Assembly: GCA_033558025.1 (NCBI GenBank)
Contig: JAUCEF010000018.1
Coordinates: 434,001-498,000, forward strand
DNA from: Phytophthora sp. 'mugwort'
Lineage: Eukaryota; Oomycota; Peronosporomycetes; Peronosporales; Peronosporaceae
DNA: 64,000 nt
Reading direction: 5' to 3'
Shown: in pieces, positions 18,600 through 29,197 of the stretch
How positions within the stretch are numbered: position 1 is the stretch's first letter
Layout: every line of letters begins with the position of its first letter
Made by a program: the position numbers and the translations under genes
Notes under the pieces: model-generated
The model's input: only the letters and a program-made list of their open reading frames with translations
Databases searched by the model: none
Told to the model about the DNA's origin: nothing

Positions 18600-19184
18600 T
18601 TAAGCCATAAATTCTACAAAAGTCTTGCTCTGGAAGGCGATCGGATGCGCAGTGATTGCGTTCAGGATCTTAGCGAACTGCGTCTCGCGCTCCTTCACCA
18701 CCTTCTGGTTGCCACGTCCGAGCAAATACGTAACGGCGTTCGCACGGGGCATGTATGGAAGTGCCGGGTACGTCTGGAACTTGTCCTGGTCCTCGGCTTT
18801 CACGTTCTTCTCGCTGGCCATGAGCTTGGTAATTTCCGCGTGCAAGTCTTTGAACTCCGAGTAGCGCTTGCATACGTGCACATCCTGACTAGGGTCCGCC
18901 GGGTTTGAGCCGTCGAAATTGTAGAAGGCGACACCGTACTCGTTGATGCTGACCTCACCCGGGACGAACCGGAGGGCAAAGTCAGGAGATTTCATTTCCA
19001 CGGTCAGCACCTCGTGTGTTGGTGTAGGCTCTGCCTTAGGCTCTGCCTCGGCTTCGACAGTCTCAGCTAAGTCAACTGAGGCCTGCTTCTCGGTCTTCTC
19101 GACCGCTGGCTTCGAGACTTCGACCTGAGCGATATTCGGGTCGACTACCTCCTGCTCGTTCGTCTTGGACTGAGTGCAGCCCAT
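18600..19184 (-). CDS. Short acylated PX-domain protein, 194 residues
   Basis: The start MGCTQSKTNE fits N-myristoylation and palmitoylation. A short acidic linker (about residues 10-65, with EKTEKQASVDLAETVEAEAE) leads to a PX domain at about 67-194. Visible elements are GVAFYNFDGSNPADP, VCKRYSEFKDLHAEI with the ligand arginine, YPALPYMPRANAVTYLLG and a helix with VKERETQFAKILNAI, ending FVEFMA. The final helix and the YNFDGS turn place it with the genes at 17608, 19818 and 21265. It is the smallest member and approximates the minimal module: lipid anchor, short linker, PX. No intron. Confidence 0.9.
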   Translation of the reverse strand: MGCTQSKTNEQEVVDPNIAQVEVSKPAVEKTEKQASVDLAETVEAEAEPKAEPTPTHEVLTVEMKSPDFALRFVPGEVSINEYGVAFYNFDGSNPADPSQDVHVCKRYSEFKDLHAEITKLMASEKNVKAEDQDKFQTYPALPYMPRANAVTYLLGRGNQKVVKERETQFAKILNAITAHPIAFQSKTFVEFMA

Positions 19185-19817
19185 GTTTGTACTTCAGTAG
19201 TGTACGGACTCGAGGCGAGTGACTTGAGTAAAACCGTGGAGAATGGAGAATGCTCTCAAGTGTTTGTGGTGCAGATGTGCCTGTCTGCTCTTTTTCACGT
19301 CGCCTATCGTTGGAGCACAGTGCGCTGTACACATGGCAAGGACACCACAAGTAGGGCGTACCTATTGTTCTCCACTTAGCCCCTCCGCCAGTTGATCTGC
19401 AGTTTCTCACGTGCTCGCTCTTTGGCCCATCGTAGCTTTATATAAGCTGTTAAGCTACACCTGGTGGTCATGCAAACGAAGAAACTCTACGATGAAGTTG
19501 CGCTGCTGGCCAGTCCGCAGACCATCTGAATCTCATCGCGAATGATCGAGCCAGGCGACATACGAGCACGACGTCGCTACAGTGTAGCAACATTGTAGTG
19601 ATCAGAGATTCTACTGAATGAGCGTTTGCATACGCGAAAACTGGTGTTCTGAAGCTGTACCTGCGTCACCGTAGAACGACATGTAGTACTGTACCCATTG
19701 TAAACTACTTCTACTTGCTAGTCGAAGGTTGTCAAGCCGAGAAAGGCATAGTACATATTACATAGCGCAGAATAAAGTGGTACTGCGAGCTCTTCCTAGC
19801 CTTTTAAAGCTCTACGT
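19185..19817. other. Intergenic region between array genes
   Basis: This 633-bp gap has no supported coding region. It contains the presumed promoter of the 194-residue gene next to 19185. Confidence 0.5.
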
Positions 19818-20726
19818 CTACGCCAAAAAAGCATTGAATACGTCGCTCTGGGACGCCACTGGGTATGCGGCGATAGCGTTGAGCAGAGCGGTGAATTGGG
19901 TCTTGCGATCCTGTAACATCTTCTTGTTCCTACGGCCCTGCAAGAGCGAGGTCTTGGGGAGCGTCGGCAGCTTGAAGTCCTCGTCATCCTGGTTGAACGC
20001 CAGTTGCTGCGTGAGCTGCGCGTGCAGTGCCTTGAACTCCGAGTAGCGCTTGGACAAATGCACGTCGTTGGCCGGGTTGCGGGAATCGGAGCCGTCAAAA
20101 TTGTAGAAGGCCACGCCCTTGTTGTTGAAGGTTACCTCTTCGGCTTTAAACGTGAGGGCGCCTTCAGTAGCAGGCTTGGCCTCGCTGGCAGGGGCAGCAG
20201 CCACCTCCGCCTTGGGTTCCTCAGGAACTTCGACCGGTGCCTCGGTCGACTTGGGGGCCTCCTCTTTAACGACGGGCTCCGACTTAGGAGCTTCAGCTTC
20301 AACTGCAGCCTCAACCGGGATATCAGCTTCTAGGGCCTTCTCCTCCGTCTTGGGGGCCTCCTCGACCGGTGCAGGCTCTTCCGCAACCTCATCAACAAGT
20401 TCGGTAGCCTCCTCGACTGGGGCCTCTTCCACTGGAAGTGTAGCTTCCTGTGCAGGTTCTTCGACCGGAGCGGCGGACTCCTCAGTCTTAGGGGCCTCTT
20501 CAACTTCAGCAGCAGGTTCTGCACTCTCGGGATCCTCTTCAACAGGGACCAAGACGGGCGCGGCCGGCAGCTCGTCCGCCGACGCCGATGGGACCTCAAC
20601 GACCGTCTCCGGCTCACTATCCGTGGTCTTAATACTCTCCGGGACTGGAGCTTCGGTCGACGGGGTGTCTACGGACACACGCTCCACGACTTGGTCTGTC
20701 GACGTCTTGGATTGACTACAGCCCAT
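19818..20726 (-). CDS. Acylated acidic PX-domain protein, 302 residues
   Basis: I start the gene at the ATG at 20726, which gives MGCSQSKTST and the array's shared lipidation context. An upstream in-frame ATG at 20852 would bury this motif behind 42 unrelated residues. Residues about 15-185 are Glu/Pro/Ala/Val-rich, with loose repeats such as PVEEAPKTEE. The PX domain covers about 190-302: GVAFYNFDGSDSRNP, LSKRYSEFKALHAQL (ligand arginine kept), LPTLPKTSLLQGRRNKK, and a helix with TQFTALLNAIAAYP, ending NAFLA. The loop between the Pro motif and the last helix is shorter than in the genes at 17608 and 18600. No intron. Confidence 0.9.
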   Translation of the reverse strand: MGCSQSKTSTDQVVERVSVDTPSTEAPVPESIKTTDSEPETVVEVPSASADELPAAPVLVPVEEDPESAEPAAEVEEAPKTEESAAPVEEPAQEATLPVEEAPVEEATELVDEVAEEPAPVEEAPKTEEKALEADIPVEAAVEAEAPKSEPVVKEEAPKSTEAPVEVPEEPKAEVAAAPASEAKPATEGALTFKAEEVTFNNKGVAFYNFDGSDSRNPANDVHLSKRYSEFKALHAQLTQQLAFNQDDEDFKLPTLPKTSLLQGRRNKKMLQDRKTQFTALLNAIAAYPVASQSDVFNAFLA

Positions 20727-21264
20727 TCTGGTTAGCAGGTGGGGGAGAGGCGGAGGACTCGGGGTGAGTAGGACCGAGAGAATTCGGGAATGACCGAACC
20801 GCCTGTCCCGACGACGCTCGCTAGCGCCGCCAGCCAACAAGTCGGCGTCCACGGCAGAGACTAAAGGAGACGTAGAGGCAGCACCGCGTATCTCGAAGCC
20901 ATCTGTCCGACTCGCCGATCCTTATCGCGGTCTTCACAGTGCAAGGTGCATGTATGAACGCATTACTCACTACTGAAGACAAACAGCCACCCAACGGAGC
21001 AGCTTCATCTGTGAGCTGTAAGGCCTGAGTCGATGGATGGTCATGGATCTTTAGCGGTAGTCGCGCCAGCTATAAAGCTTTTTCATCCGCAAAAAGACGT
21101 TCGACCGGATGAAGGTGATGTAGGTTCATGGTTGAATGCTTACGTTTGTACAGGCTTCTGGTTCATATCTATAGGCGTCGCGAGCTCGACGCTATTGCTG
21201 TTGCTAAGTGTTGGTGGCTACTGTGGCTATATACCGAGACTACCGATGGCAGGTATGCTGCTCT
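20727..21264. other. Intergenic region between array genes
   Basis: The 538-bp gap carries the 5' leader and presumed promoter of the 302-residue gene. I see no other feature. Confidence 0.5.
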
Positions 21265-21984
21265 CTACGCAAGGAAGGCGGCGAACGGGGCGCTCTGTGA
21301 GGCCTCCGAGTGCTGCGCGATGGCGTTGAGCATCTTGACAAAGGTCACCTCGCGCTCCTGTAGCAGAACTTTGTCGTTGCGGCTCTGTAAGAACGACGTG
21401 CCGGGCATCCCGGGCAGCTCCTCCCTGGTCATGATTTTGGCCATCTCGGCGCGCAACGCCTTGAACTCTGAGTACCGCTTGGTCAGATTCACCTCGGCAC
21501 CCTCGCCATTGGAGCCAGCGAAGTTGAAGAAGGCTACACCGACTGAGAACGTGACCTTCTCGGCGACGAAAGTCCAGACAGAGGCACTGACACTCGTCGC
21601 AGCAGACTTCTCCTCTTGAAGCTCGACGGCGTCCTCGGCCTCCACTTCGGGCTCCGCGGGCTCTTCCTCCTCTTCCTCAGCGGGTGGCTCCTCTACCGCT
21701 TCTGTTTGGGCGACGACTTGCTCTTCAACCACGACGGGCTCTTCAACCATTTCAACCGGCTGCTCAACCGGCTCCTCTTCAATAGGAGCTGCGACTTCTT
21801 CGTCCTCCTCTTCCACCTCCTCCTCCTCAACCAGCGGGGGTGGGATGCTGGTGCTCGTCTCTTCACGGTCGTCCAGGATGATCTCAGTGAAAGCGAGATC
21901 AATCGAGGGTTTGCCACATTCGGACGGGGGTGCCGTGATCGGCTCGATGACGACGTCGTTCGCCTTGGATTGACTGCAGCCCAT
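21265..21984 (-). CDS. Acylated acidic PX-domain protein, 239 residues
   Basis: The ATG at 21984 gives MGCSQSKAND, so it is preferred over the in-frame ATG at 22074, which would hide the lipidation motif behind 30 residues. Residues 10-120 are very acidic, with Glu runs and PVEQPVEMVEEPVVVEEQ. The PX domain follows with GVAFFNFAGSNGEGAE, LTKRYSEFKALRAEM (ligand arginine kept), a compact loop ELPGMPGTSFLQSRNDK, and a helix with VTFVKMLNAIAQHSEA, ending AAFLA. It belongs to the short subgroup, closest to the gene at 19818. It is the first gene of the array, with no further PX gene to its right. Confidence 0.9.
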   Translation of the reverse strand: MGCSQSKANDVVIEPITAPPSECGKPSIDLAFTEIILDDREETSTSIPPPLVEEEEVEEEDEEVAAPIEEEPVEQPVEMVEEPVVVEEQVVAQTEAVEEPPAEEEEEEPAEPEVEAEDAVELQEEKSAATSVSASVWTFVAEKVTFSVGVAFFNFAGSNGEGAEVNLTKRYSEFKALRAEMAKIMTREELPGMPGTSFLQSRNDKVLLQEREVTFVKMLNAIAQHSEASQSAPFAAFLA

Positions 21985-23608
21985 GGTGTTTGGAGGTGGG
22001 GTAGTTGGTAGGTTGGCGGACCAAGGAAATTCCAGAATGACATCCAATCCAGCGCTGCACGCTTCGAGACACATGCTGCGGCGAGAAGCGCTGGGAGTTA
22101 GACCATCACCAGCAAGGTGGATCGGACGGAGTGTAACGTCCGCTTGGCCATTGGGTCGCTAAACGGCGCTCCTCCTTCACGTAACATTTGACGCCTTTTT
22201 TCACTGAGACACGAGGAAACCGATCAGAGCCTTCACCTCGACGCTTATAGTCGTTGCAAGCACGTTTTGTAGCCTGATACACGCTTCCTCGTTCGCGATA
22301 ACGGGCAAGGGGGACTTTGCGTCGCCAGTTTTCATGCGATAGCTGCTGCGCTTGCAGACTACGCCGTAGTAACTTACTACTGAGTAAGTGCTGCTCTCTA
22401 TACTTCGAGGTAATACCGTAGGCAAAGTGGAAAGACACGCTTCTGAGAGGAACTGCCATGCTCCTCACGAAGCAGAAAGAGCTAGGAATTAGTCGGTAGG
22501 CGCACTGAGATCCTTGCAAAGTCACTTTGGAAGTGAGTTCGTTTTGGCCGTTTTTATCTATATCGCTTGGTCCGCCGCCGTTTCTCGCCTTTCATCTGAA
22601 GTCCAGACGTAGCGGCATCGTTCCGCACGGTCCGTGCGTGGGCATCACGGGATGCAACGGCGATGACCAGCGATGACATGTGTAGAGAGCCACTTAAAAA
22701 AGCAAATGGCTACGCAACCGAAAGCCGATACAGCACTGCGTGACCCCTGATGTGGGTGTGCCACCAATGATTGAAGCAGAGCATTAATAGGTGGCTTAGT
22801 TTAGGCGTAGACATTGGCACCATCGATCCTTCAATTATGAGGATCCGGCGTTTCGCGGCATATTACTTTAACTTGATCATATTCTGCGCATTATGCGTGA
22901 TTTGGCTAGTAAAAGTCACGACAAGTGTTGCAGTTTTGGTGGTGGCAGGACTTGCTGTCCAGCTTCTCACCGCAAAACATACCCAAGTGGATCCGGGGGC
23001 ATATCGGGTCGTAGTACAAACCACCACCACCCGTACTGGTGACGAAGTCTGCGTATAGAACAAGGTTTGTTCACACCAGCCTATCGATAATACTTTTGGA
23101 TGGAAAGCACTACCCTAATATTTGCAGTAGCGGCAACGATGTGGGAAATGTTGAATCAGTTATTTTATATCCATGAAAAATGTCAGTCAACGAACGGCGG
23201 TAGGAACACGTAATTGCTTTGAGTCTTATCAACACAAAATGAGGGCACGGCACGCTTTCAGATCAATCTCGGGCCAAGCAATACGGCTAATCGTGAGCGT
23301 GGCCAGTATTCTCAGTAAAATGATGACCTGCATCAACGGAAGACCCGTAGATTAAATGCCCGTGTTTACCGCAACAGTGCAATGGTTCTCACTTCAACAC
23401 CAGATAGCTACACACATTTTCATTCTTTTAGTGCAACTTAAGTTTTACCCAATAACCACCTGTACCACTTGTATGGTACAACAATACCGGTATTTACACG
23501 GTATTTGGCCAAATCGGTTGGCTGGGCGCAACTCCCTCGTGCGTCCAACGCCGCCACTCGCTTGGGCCAAAACATTCGGGAAAAGCTAGCTCACCAGGAA
23601 CACTCACC
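21985..23608. other. Divergent intergenic region between the PX array and eL31
   Basis: This 1.6-kb region separates the first array gene (minus) from eL31 (plus) and should contain both promoters. A 95-codon plus-strand frame at 22771-23058 has a hydrophobic stretch (FNLIIFCALCVIWLV) but no recognisable homology or clear signs of being a gene, so I do not call it. Confidence 0.5.
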
Positions 23609-24125
23609 ATGGTCAAGGAAACCAAGACTCGCAACACCAAGCGCTCGCCGGATGTGGTCGCTCGCGACTACACCATTAACCTGCACAAGCGTCTTCACGG
23701 ATGGTATCCTTTTTCAACCCCCTCTTTCATATGTAGATTCAGTTCATTGCATGTTCCGCACTCGGTTCGCCGTAGCTCCCACCTTGGAGACTTCCTTGAC
23801 TTTTTCTCTGCTCTGCTATTTGCTATTTGGCTTGCAATTCCTATTGTGACAATGCAGCGTGTTTAAGAAGAAAGCGGCCCGTGCCGTGCGTGCCATCAAG
23901 AAGTTCGCCCAGGTGAACATGAAGACCCAGGACGTGCGCATCGACTCGAAGCTCAACAAGTTCATTTGGTCCAAGGGTGTGCGCAACATCCCATACCGCG
24001 TGCGTGTGCGCCTGTCGCGCAAGCGTAACGATGACGAGGATGCCAAGGAGAAGCTCTACACGCTCGTGCAGCACGTGCAGGTGGCCACCTACAAGGGCCT
24101 CCAGAACGACACCGTCGATGAGTAA
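23609..24125 (+). CDS. RPL31: 60S ribosomal protein eL31 (L31e), two exons
   Basis: Exon 1 is 23609-23703 and exon 2 is 23858-24125. The 154-bp intron begins gtatcc and ends tgcag and splits a Cys codon. The 120-residue product starts [20 protein letters not shown] and continues [42 protein letters not shown] and [17 protein letters not shown], a near full-length match to eukaryotic eL31. It is a large-subunit protein near the polypeptide exit tunnel. It is transcribed towards the DnaJ gene, which lies tail to tail with it. The splice sites follow from keeping the family's conserved sequence across the junction. Confidence 0.96.
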
Positions 24126-24810
24126 GCTACTGATTGTGAAGCCTCTGCGCATTTCCCAGGCTTGTTCTGTGTATCAATCTCTCCGCAGAGTGGTGCCCTA
24201 ATGGGCCACAACGTGGAGAGGATGAAGACAAGTCTAGCGTGAACTTCCTTCCTTGCCGGGGAGTGGAAGCGACTCGTGTTGAGCTCTTACCATGAAGAAT
24301 CAATGCAAGACGTTCCCATTTGCGGTTTCCCAGTTTGCTGCTTGTATGTTTTGTTGTACAGGCTTCAGTTGTTTATATTGAGTGCTGTGGACGGTTGTCT
24401 TAGGAAGTGAGATCACTAGTTGCCGGAACCTTATCGGATAATGAAAGGTCTGTTATCGGATGTTGCCTACTGCCGCTACCAGGAGATGATGACGCAAAAG
24501 TATGTCGTCATCTTTTTACCATCTCGCTCTGCTGAAACGCAGCATCTCCTTTATTCCACATCCCTTGTCAGCAGCATCCCGGAGTGACACACCTGACAAG
24601 ACCTTTAGTGTTTTCGCATTTTCTCTCTCTTTTCTTCTTCTTAACGTATGGTTCGCTACTGGAAAGCACTGGTGCAGCGCTCGCGAGGATGCAGTCAGCC
24701 AGCTAAAACAACTTCCAGCCGATTGCCGCGCGATCAACACACCACCGCACACAGCGCCCTCGTCCTTTGCCGAGTCTAACCTTCTCTCCTGCAGACAGAA
24801 AAAAATCCTC
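24126..24810. other. Convergent 3' region
   Basis: eL31 and the DnaJ gene end towards each other across this 685-bp gap. No additional gene is supported. Confidence 0.5.
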
Positions 24811-26070
24811 CTACTGCTGTTGGCACTGCACGCGCTGGCCGCTACGCTCCTCGTCCGAGTCGTACGCCTCGCGCTGCTGCTGTTCAGCCTTGGCGGCCTC
24901 GGCATCAAATTCCGACAAGAAGCACTCTTCTGAGTCAGCCGTGGGCACCAGAGGCGAAGGGGCCGGCAGCGTACTCTTAAGCATGCTGAGCTGCTTCTCC
25001 GACAGACTACCGCTCTCTGGGAACAGCACCTTGAACAGGATGACGAGCTGACCCTTGACGAACGGGTTGCCGTGCGTGGGCATACCCTCGCCGTGCACAG
25101 ACTTGAACTGGTTGGGCTTAATGATCTCACCGGGCCGCGTCTTAATGTGTAAGTGACGGCCATCCAGGTGCTCCACGATCATCTCGAAGCCACAGAGCGC
25201 CTCCACCAGACTAATCTTCTTCTCCATAATGAGGTTGCCACCCTTCCGCTGGAATGTGGAGTGCTCCTTCTCCTGCACCACAAAGATAATGTCACCAGGG
25301 ACAGTGCCGGGCGCCTGATCGGCCTCGCCCGCGAACGTGATGCGCTGACCGTTTCGCATGCCCTTCTCAATGTGCACCTCCAACACCTTTCGCTCCTTTG
25401 TCACTTTCTTGCCCTTGCAGGCCTTGCAGCGGTCGCTCTCGCGGATGCTCTTGCCCTGACCACGGCAGTCCGGGCAAACGCTCTGCATCTGCTGGACCAT
25501 GCCAGGCGCGATGTGGCGCAGCTGCACACGCATGCCGCGTCCCTGGCACGTATCGCACGTCTTTTCGGCTCCTTCGGCGCCACCGCGGCCCTCGCAGCGG
25601 CTACATAGCACGTCGCGGTTAACGGCTAACTTGACGGTCTTGCCGTTGTACAGGTCCTCAAGAGACACCTTTAGCGGGTGCGTCAGGTCCTCGCCCTTCT
25701 GCGGGCCGCGCGGCCGGCGACCTCCACCCTGGCCGCGGAAGAACTGGCTGAACAGATCGCTAGCGTCAGCGCCACCGCCGCCATTCTGCAGACCCTCCTC
25801 GCCATACTGGTCGTAAAGTTCGCGCTTCTCTGGATCCGAGAGCACCTCATAGGCCACCGTGATGGTCTTGAAGAGCTCTGGGTCGCCTCCCTTGTCCGGG
25901 TGGTTCTTAAGCGCCAACTTGCGGTAAGCTTTCTTGATCTCGGCGGCCGTGGCCGTCTTGGTCACCCCCAGGGCCTCGTAAAACTTGTTGTTGTCCACGG
26001 GCTTGGACTGGCCGCCCGGGCCGCCCTCGAAGCCGCCGCCGAAGAAACTCTCGAAGCCGCCACCGAACAT
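24811..26070 (-). CDS. Type I (class A) DnaJ/Hsp40 co-chaperone with C-terminal CaaX box
   Basis: The 419-residue protein starts at [12 protein letters not shown] (ATG at 26070); an in-frame ATG at 26298 would add 76 unrelated residues. It shows a J domain with the HPD motif (NHPDKGGD), a Gly-rich segment, four CxxCxGxG-like zinc motifs ([32 protein letters not shown]) and a C-terminal substrate-binding region. This is the Ydj1/DNAJA1 architecture. It stimulates Hsp70 ATPase and binds unfolded clients. The last four residues, CQQQ, form a CaaX box suited to farnesylation, as in Ydj1 and DNAJA1, which would place a fraction at the ER or other membranes. No intron. Confidence 0.95.
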   Translation of the reverse strand: MFGGGFESFFGGGFEGGPGGQSKPVDNNKFYEALGVTKTATAAEIKKAYRKLALKNHPDKGGDPELFKTITVAYEVLSDPEKRELYDQYGEEGLQNGGGGADASDLFSQFFRGQGGGRRPRGPQKGEDLTHPLKVSLEDLYNGKTVKLAVNRDVLCSRCEGRGGAEGAEKTCDTCQGRGMRVQLRHIAPGMVQQMQSVCPDCRGQGKSIRESDRCKACKGKKVTKERKVLEVHIEKGMRNGQRITFAGEADQAPGTVPGDIIFVVQEKEHSTFQRKGGNLIMEKKISLVEALCGFEMIVEHLDGRHLHIKTRPGEIIKPNQFKSVHGEGMPTHGNPFVKGQLVILFKVLFPESGSLSEKQLSMLKSTLPAPSPLVPTADSEECFLSEFDAEAAKAEQQQREAYDSDEERSGQRVQCQQQ

Positions 26071-27298
26071 GCTTTTTAGTCTATTTGGGGGGGATTTACT
26101 GTGTTTTGTGGTCTGTGTTAATGTATCACGCTGGGGGGTTCTTCTTCCCTGCCGCCACTCGAGTCTCTGCTTATGTGTGGACTGCGCGGGTTCGAGACTG
26201 GCTGGCTGAGGGAAGGAGGGGGAGGAAAAAGGGAGTCGTGTGGAACACTCCACACGGCGCTGAAGCGAAAGATCGTGGAATTTTGGCGGGCCATACAAAC
26301 ATCAAGTCAAAACGACTTCTGGAAGGTTCGCTGGACCTTATCCCGACCGACCGTCATCGACCGACCGGGAAACGGTGTCGACTGTAGCCACAATCGCCGA
26401 GTCTGGGAGAACAGTCCTTCATTCTAGAAGCAGAACTACGTACTTCACTTGGTTGATGTGGTGCGCTGAGCTCGGACCGCTGGGGACGCCAGCTGCGACA
26501 AGAAGGAGCAGTTGAAAACTATTTGCCAGCTTTGAGGTCAACTTCACTTGAAGCGTCGTCGACCAGCAGCTAGCTTTGTTAAAGGGCGACGGGGACCAAG
26601 GATGACACGAGATTGAAGACGCGCGTATTGGTGAAAACCGTGGAGCCGAATGGGTGATGAGATTCCTGCGGCTGAGCTCGTAACAGGAGGGATTTCGTTG
26701 CTCTTTACGATAGCAGGTCTATCCAAGACTCACACATTTAACGAAATTGAAGCGTACCGTTAGCGAGGATTAAGGCATGACTCGCGTGATGTTTAGTCAG
26801 GAAATTACTACAGTAGTAATGATCAGTATCTAGATCCAGTGATGGTTTGTGATTTGAGTTTCAGTTCCCGTGAGCCTTAGCCTTGAAGTCGTCATGGGCT
26901 TTCGAAGTACTACCAATCATGGAAGAGCTGACGCACTGGGAATCGTTTAGGCATCCCTTTTAATTGCACTCTAGAATGGAAAATGACATTCCTGCAATTG
27001 GGGCAGTCACTCACCTGCCGTTTCGGTTTGTTAGTCGACGCAGTAGTCACCGAAGGATGCAGCGAACAGAGCGATGAACGAAACGTAACCTGACCTATAA
27101 TGATGGAAAATAGTACGAGGGAGCCTGCTTCCTGTAGTGCTACGATGGTCCTGAACGTTGTTCGCGCTAATCCGTTGACACTTGATCGGCGTAGCAAGCA
27201 CCGGCGCTCCCAAACCAGCGCTCTGCCTGAACAAGAGTACCAATGCCTATTGAACTCGGGGCGCTGACAATCGGCTAGCCACTCCTCGCCATGCCTCT
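26071..27298. other. Intergenic region between DnaJ and cyclin genes
   Basis: This 1.2-kb stretch holds the DnaJ promoter side and the cyclin 3' flank. A minus-strand frame at 26910-27197 includes a CPNC pair but is not recognisable as a protein family, so no gene is called. Confidence 0.45.
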
Positions 27299-29197
27299 CT
27301 ATGAAGGTGTGTACTGGTCCAAGGAGTCCGCCAGCTGGTTCTTACTGCAAGCAGGGATAGTACTCGCGTTGTGAAACTTGTCCGCCAGGTACTTCTCACT
27401 CACGGCCTTAGCTTTATCGCGCTGGGTGATGACCACCTGGGATTCAATGGCGTGGAGCCGCTGGAGTTCCTCGACGCAGTCTTGAAAATCTAGTGGGTTG
27501 TACTTGGTGACGTGATGCAAAGTAGGCGTCCAAGGCTCCGCCTCCCTAGTCGTTAATCGTGCGAGATACACAGCAGAAGCCACGAGGACTGATGGTTTGA
27601 ACCGCACCATGTGGTAAAATAGTAGCGCAAAGTCACAGAGGTACTACGAACGCACACATACAAACTGGTGAGAAGCATGCCACCAAGAGTCCACATTATC
27701 TTGCCGTGCACTCACCAACACCAACGATCGCTGCTTGTCTGTTGTGCAGCCTGCCTTCATATAGCGGTGCATGAATCCGTAACAGGTTGTCGATGCGACG
27801 CGGTATTCAAGCGCGTTGAGCACTTGTACTTCCATGTCGAGCATCTGCAGAATTCACCACAGCTATTAGCACAAAATACAAAGAAATAGATAAGCCAGCA
27901 ACCATCCTCGTACCTCCTCCGCTGTGTACGTCTGGTCGGATATGTAAACAAACTCCTCGACATTCGGGCCATAAACTTCTTCAAACTTGGCTGCAATCAT
28001 CATACATGCGCAGCCAAGCAGCTGGAACTGTTTCCGGTTAATCTTAATCTTCTTGAGGCAGCGGTCCACTAAATTTACCTAGAAACATGAGAAGAAAGTG
28101 CACAGAGCAGTCCGAACCTAAGTAACTCTTAGCTAAAGCACACTGGATGAAAACAGGCAACATACCGCCTTGTGAAACGTCTGTGAGTCGAGCTCGTACT
28201 CCTCACCAACCTCAACCAGCCAGTCAACCAGAATGGTTCGCATCTTCTCGTTAATGTCCATCTGCACGGTGCCGATGTAGTCCGCTTCTGGAAGATACTT
28301 CATCTCATGTTTTCTGTAATAAACGTCCAGCTCGCGCACGAGCTTCGCGTGGTGCGAGCTCACGGTAGCCGACGGTGCGTCAATATCGCGTACGGAGGCC
28401 ACGTACGTCTTTTCATCAAAGCACGAGCTTCTGTAGTCGAAGGTGACAGTGTACGGTCGAGGCGTATACTCGCTCCGCAGCGCATCAACATCAGCAGTTG
28501 ATACAGCCACCACCTCCTCCGTCTGATCCAGCGCTTGAGTCTCCGGCATGTCCTCTTTCCTCTCCTCACTCTTCACCTGAACAACTTCCGTCTCTGTCTG
28601 GTTATCTTCCTCCACTTCCTGCTTCACCACCATCTCCGTTCCATCTTCCATTGGATTATCCACCTAGTTGCCACCAATTACCCCGTCAGATACCTGTTCA
28701 ACCCTTTCCTTTCCATTTCAACAGCGACTTACCTCCGTCTTCACCTCGACGTTTTCCTTATCCGATTCCTGCAGCGCCTTCTCCTTCGCCTTGTGCTTCG
28801 GCGCCGCCTGAAACGACAGCATGCTTGTCTGGATCTTCTGATGTAGCGCTGGCGGCTGATTCTCGACGCCCTCGAGCTTCCGCTTCTTGGTACGCGTCGG
28901 CTCCGGTTTCTTGCCTGCAGCGAAGCGCTTCTTCGCCTTGCTAGCGGCTGTGGGCGCCATGGAGCTCTTTAGCGCTGAATTGACGGTCGAGGCCTTCATT
29001 TTGCGGCGCGTCGACGCCCGCGGCGCTTTGGCTTTAGGCTTGACCGCATCGTCAGCCTTCTTGACGATGGCCCCACCACCCCGAATGGACTCGCGCGACT
29101 GCGAGATCTTCTTAGCGTTATTGCTGATGTCCTGCAGCGCCCCGCGCTTGCGCTTGCGTATGGCGTCGGTAGCTCCGCTGCTGCTAGTGCGCTCCAT
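27299..29197 (-). CDS. A-type mitotic cyclin, five exons
   Basis: Exons on the minus strand are 28733-29197, 28166-28663, 27914-28078, 27716-27844 and 27299-27643. All four introns are 66-87 bp, GT-AG and in phase 0, giving 533 residues. Near the N terminus RGALQDISN is a destruction box of the kind recognised by the APC/C ubiquitin ligase. The cyclin box contains MRTILVDWLVEVGEEYELDS, then KAVNLVDRCLKK, AAKFEEVYGPNVEEFVYISD and TYTAEEMLDMEVQVLNALEY. The EEVYGPNVEEFVYI stretch favours cyclin A over B. Partner should be a CDK1/2-type kinase in S and M phase. The last exon supplies YLCDFALLFYHMVRFKPS and the second cyclin fold. Splice sites were chosen by GT-AG and cyclin continuity. Confidence 0.92.

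Noticed and set aside
20727..20852. Extended start of the PX gene at 19818 (ATG at 20852)
   Set aside because: It would bury the MGCSQSK motif shared by the family behind 42 unrelated residues.
3368..21984. Secreted RXLR or Crinkler effectors
   Set aside because: None of the nine proteins starts with a signal peptide, and no RXLR or LFLAK motif is placed where effectors have it. The N termini are acylation motifs or plain cytosolic sequence.
22771..23058. Small plus-strand membrane protein of 95 residues
   Set aside because: Only one hydrophobic stretch supports it, with no homologue recognised and no clear promoter or codon signal.
26071..26298. Extended start of the DnaJ gene (ATG at 26298)
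   Set aside because: The added 76 residues are unlike any DnaJ N terminus, while MFGGGF followed by the J domain is normal.
26910..27197. Minus-strand frame with a CPNC pair as a zinc-finger gene
   Set aside because: Only one Cys pair is present and the rest is not recognisable, so the evidence is too thin for a gene call.
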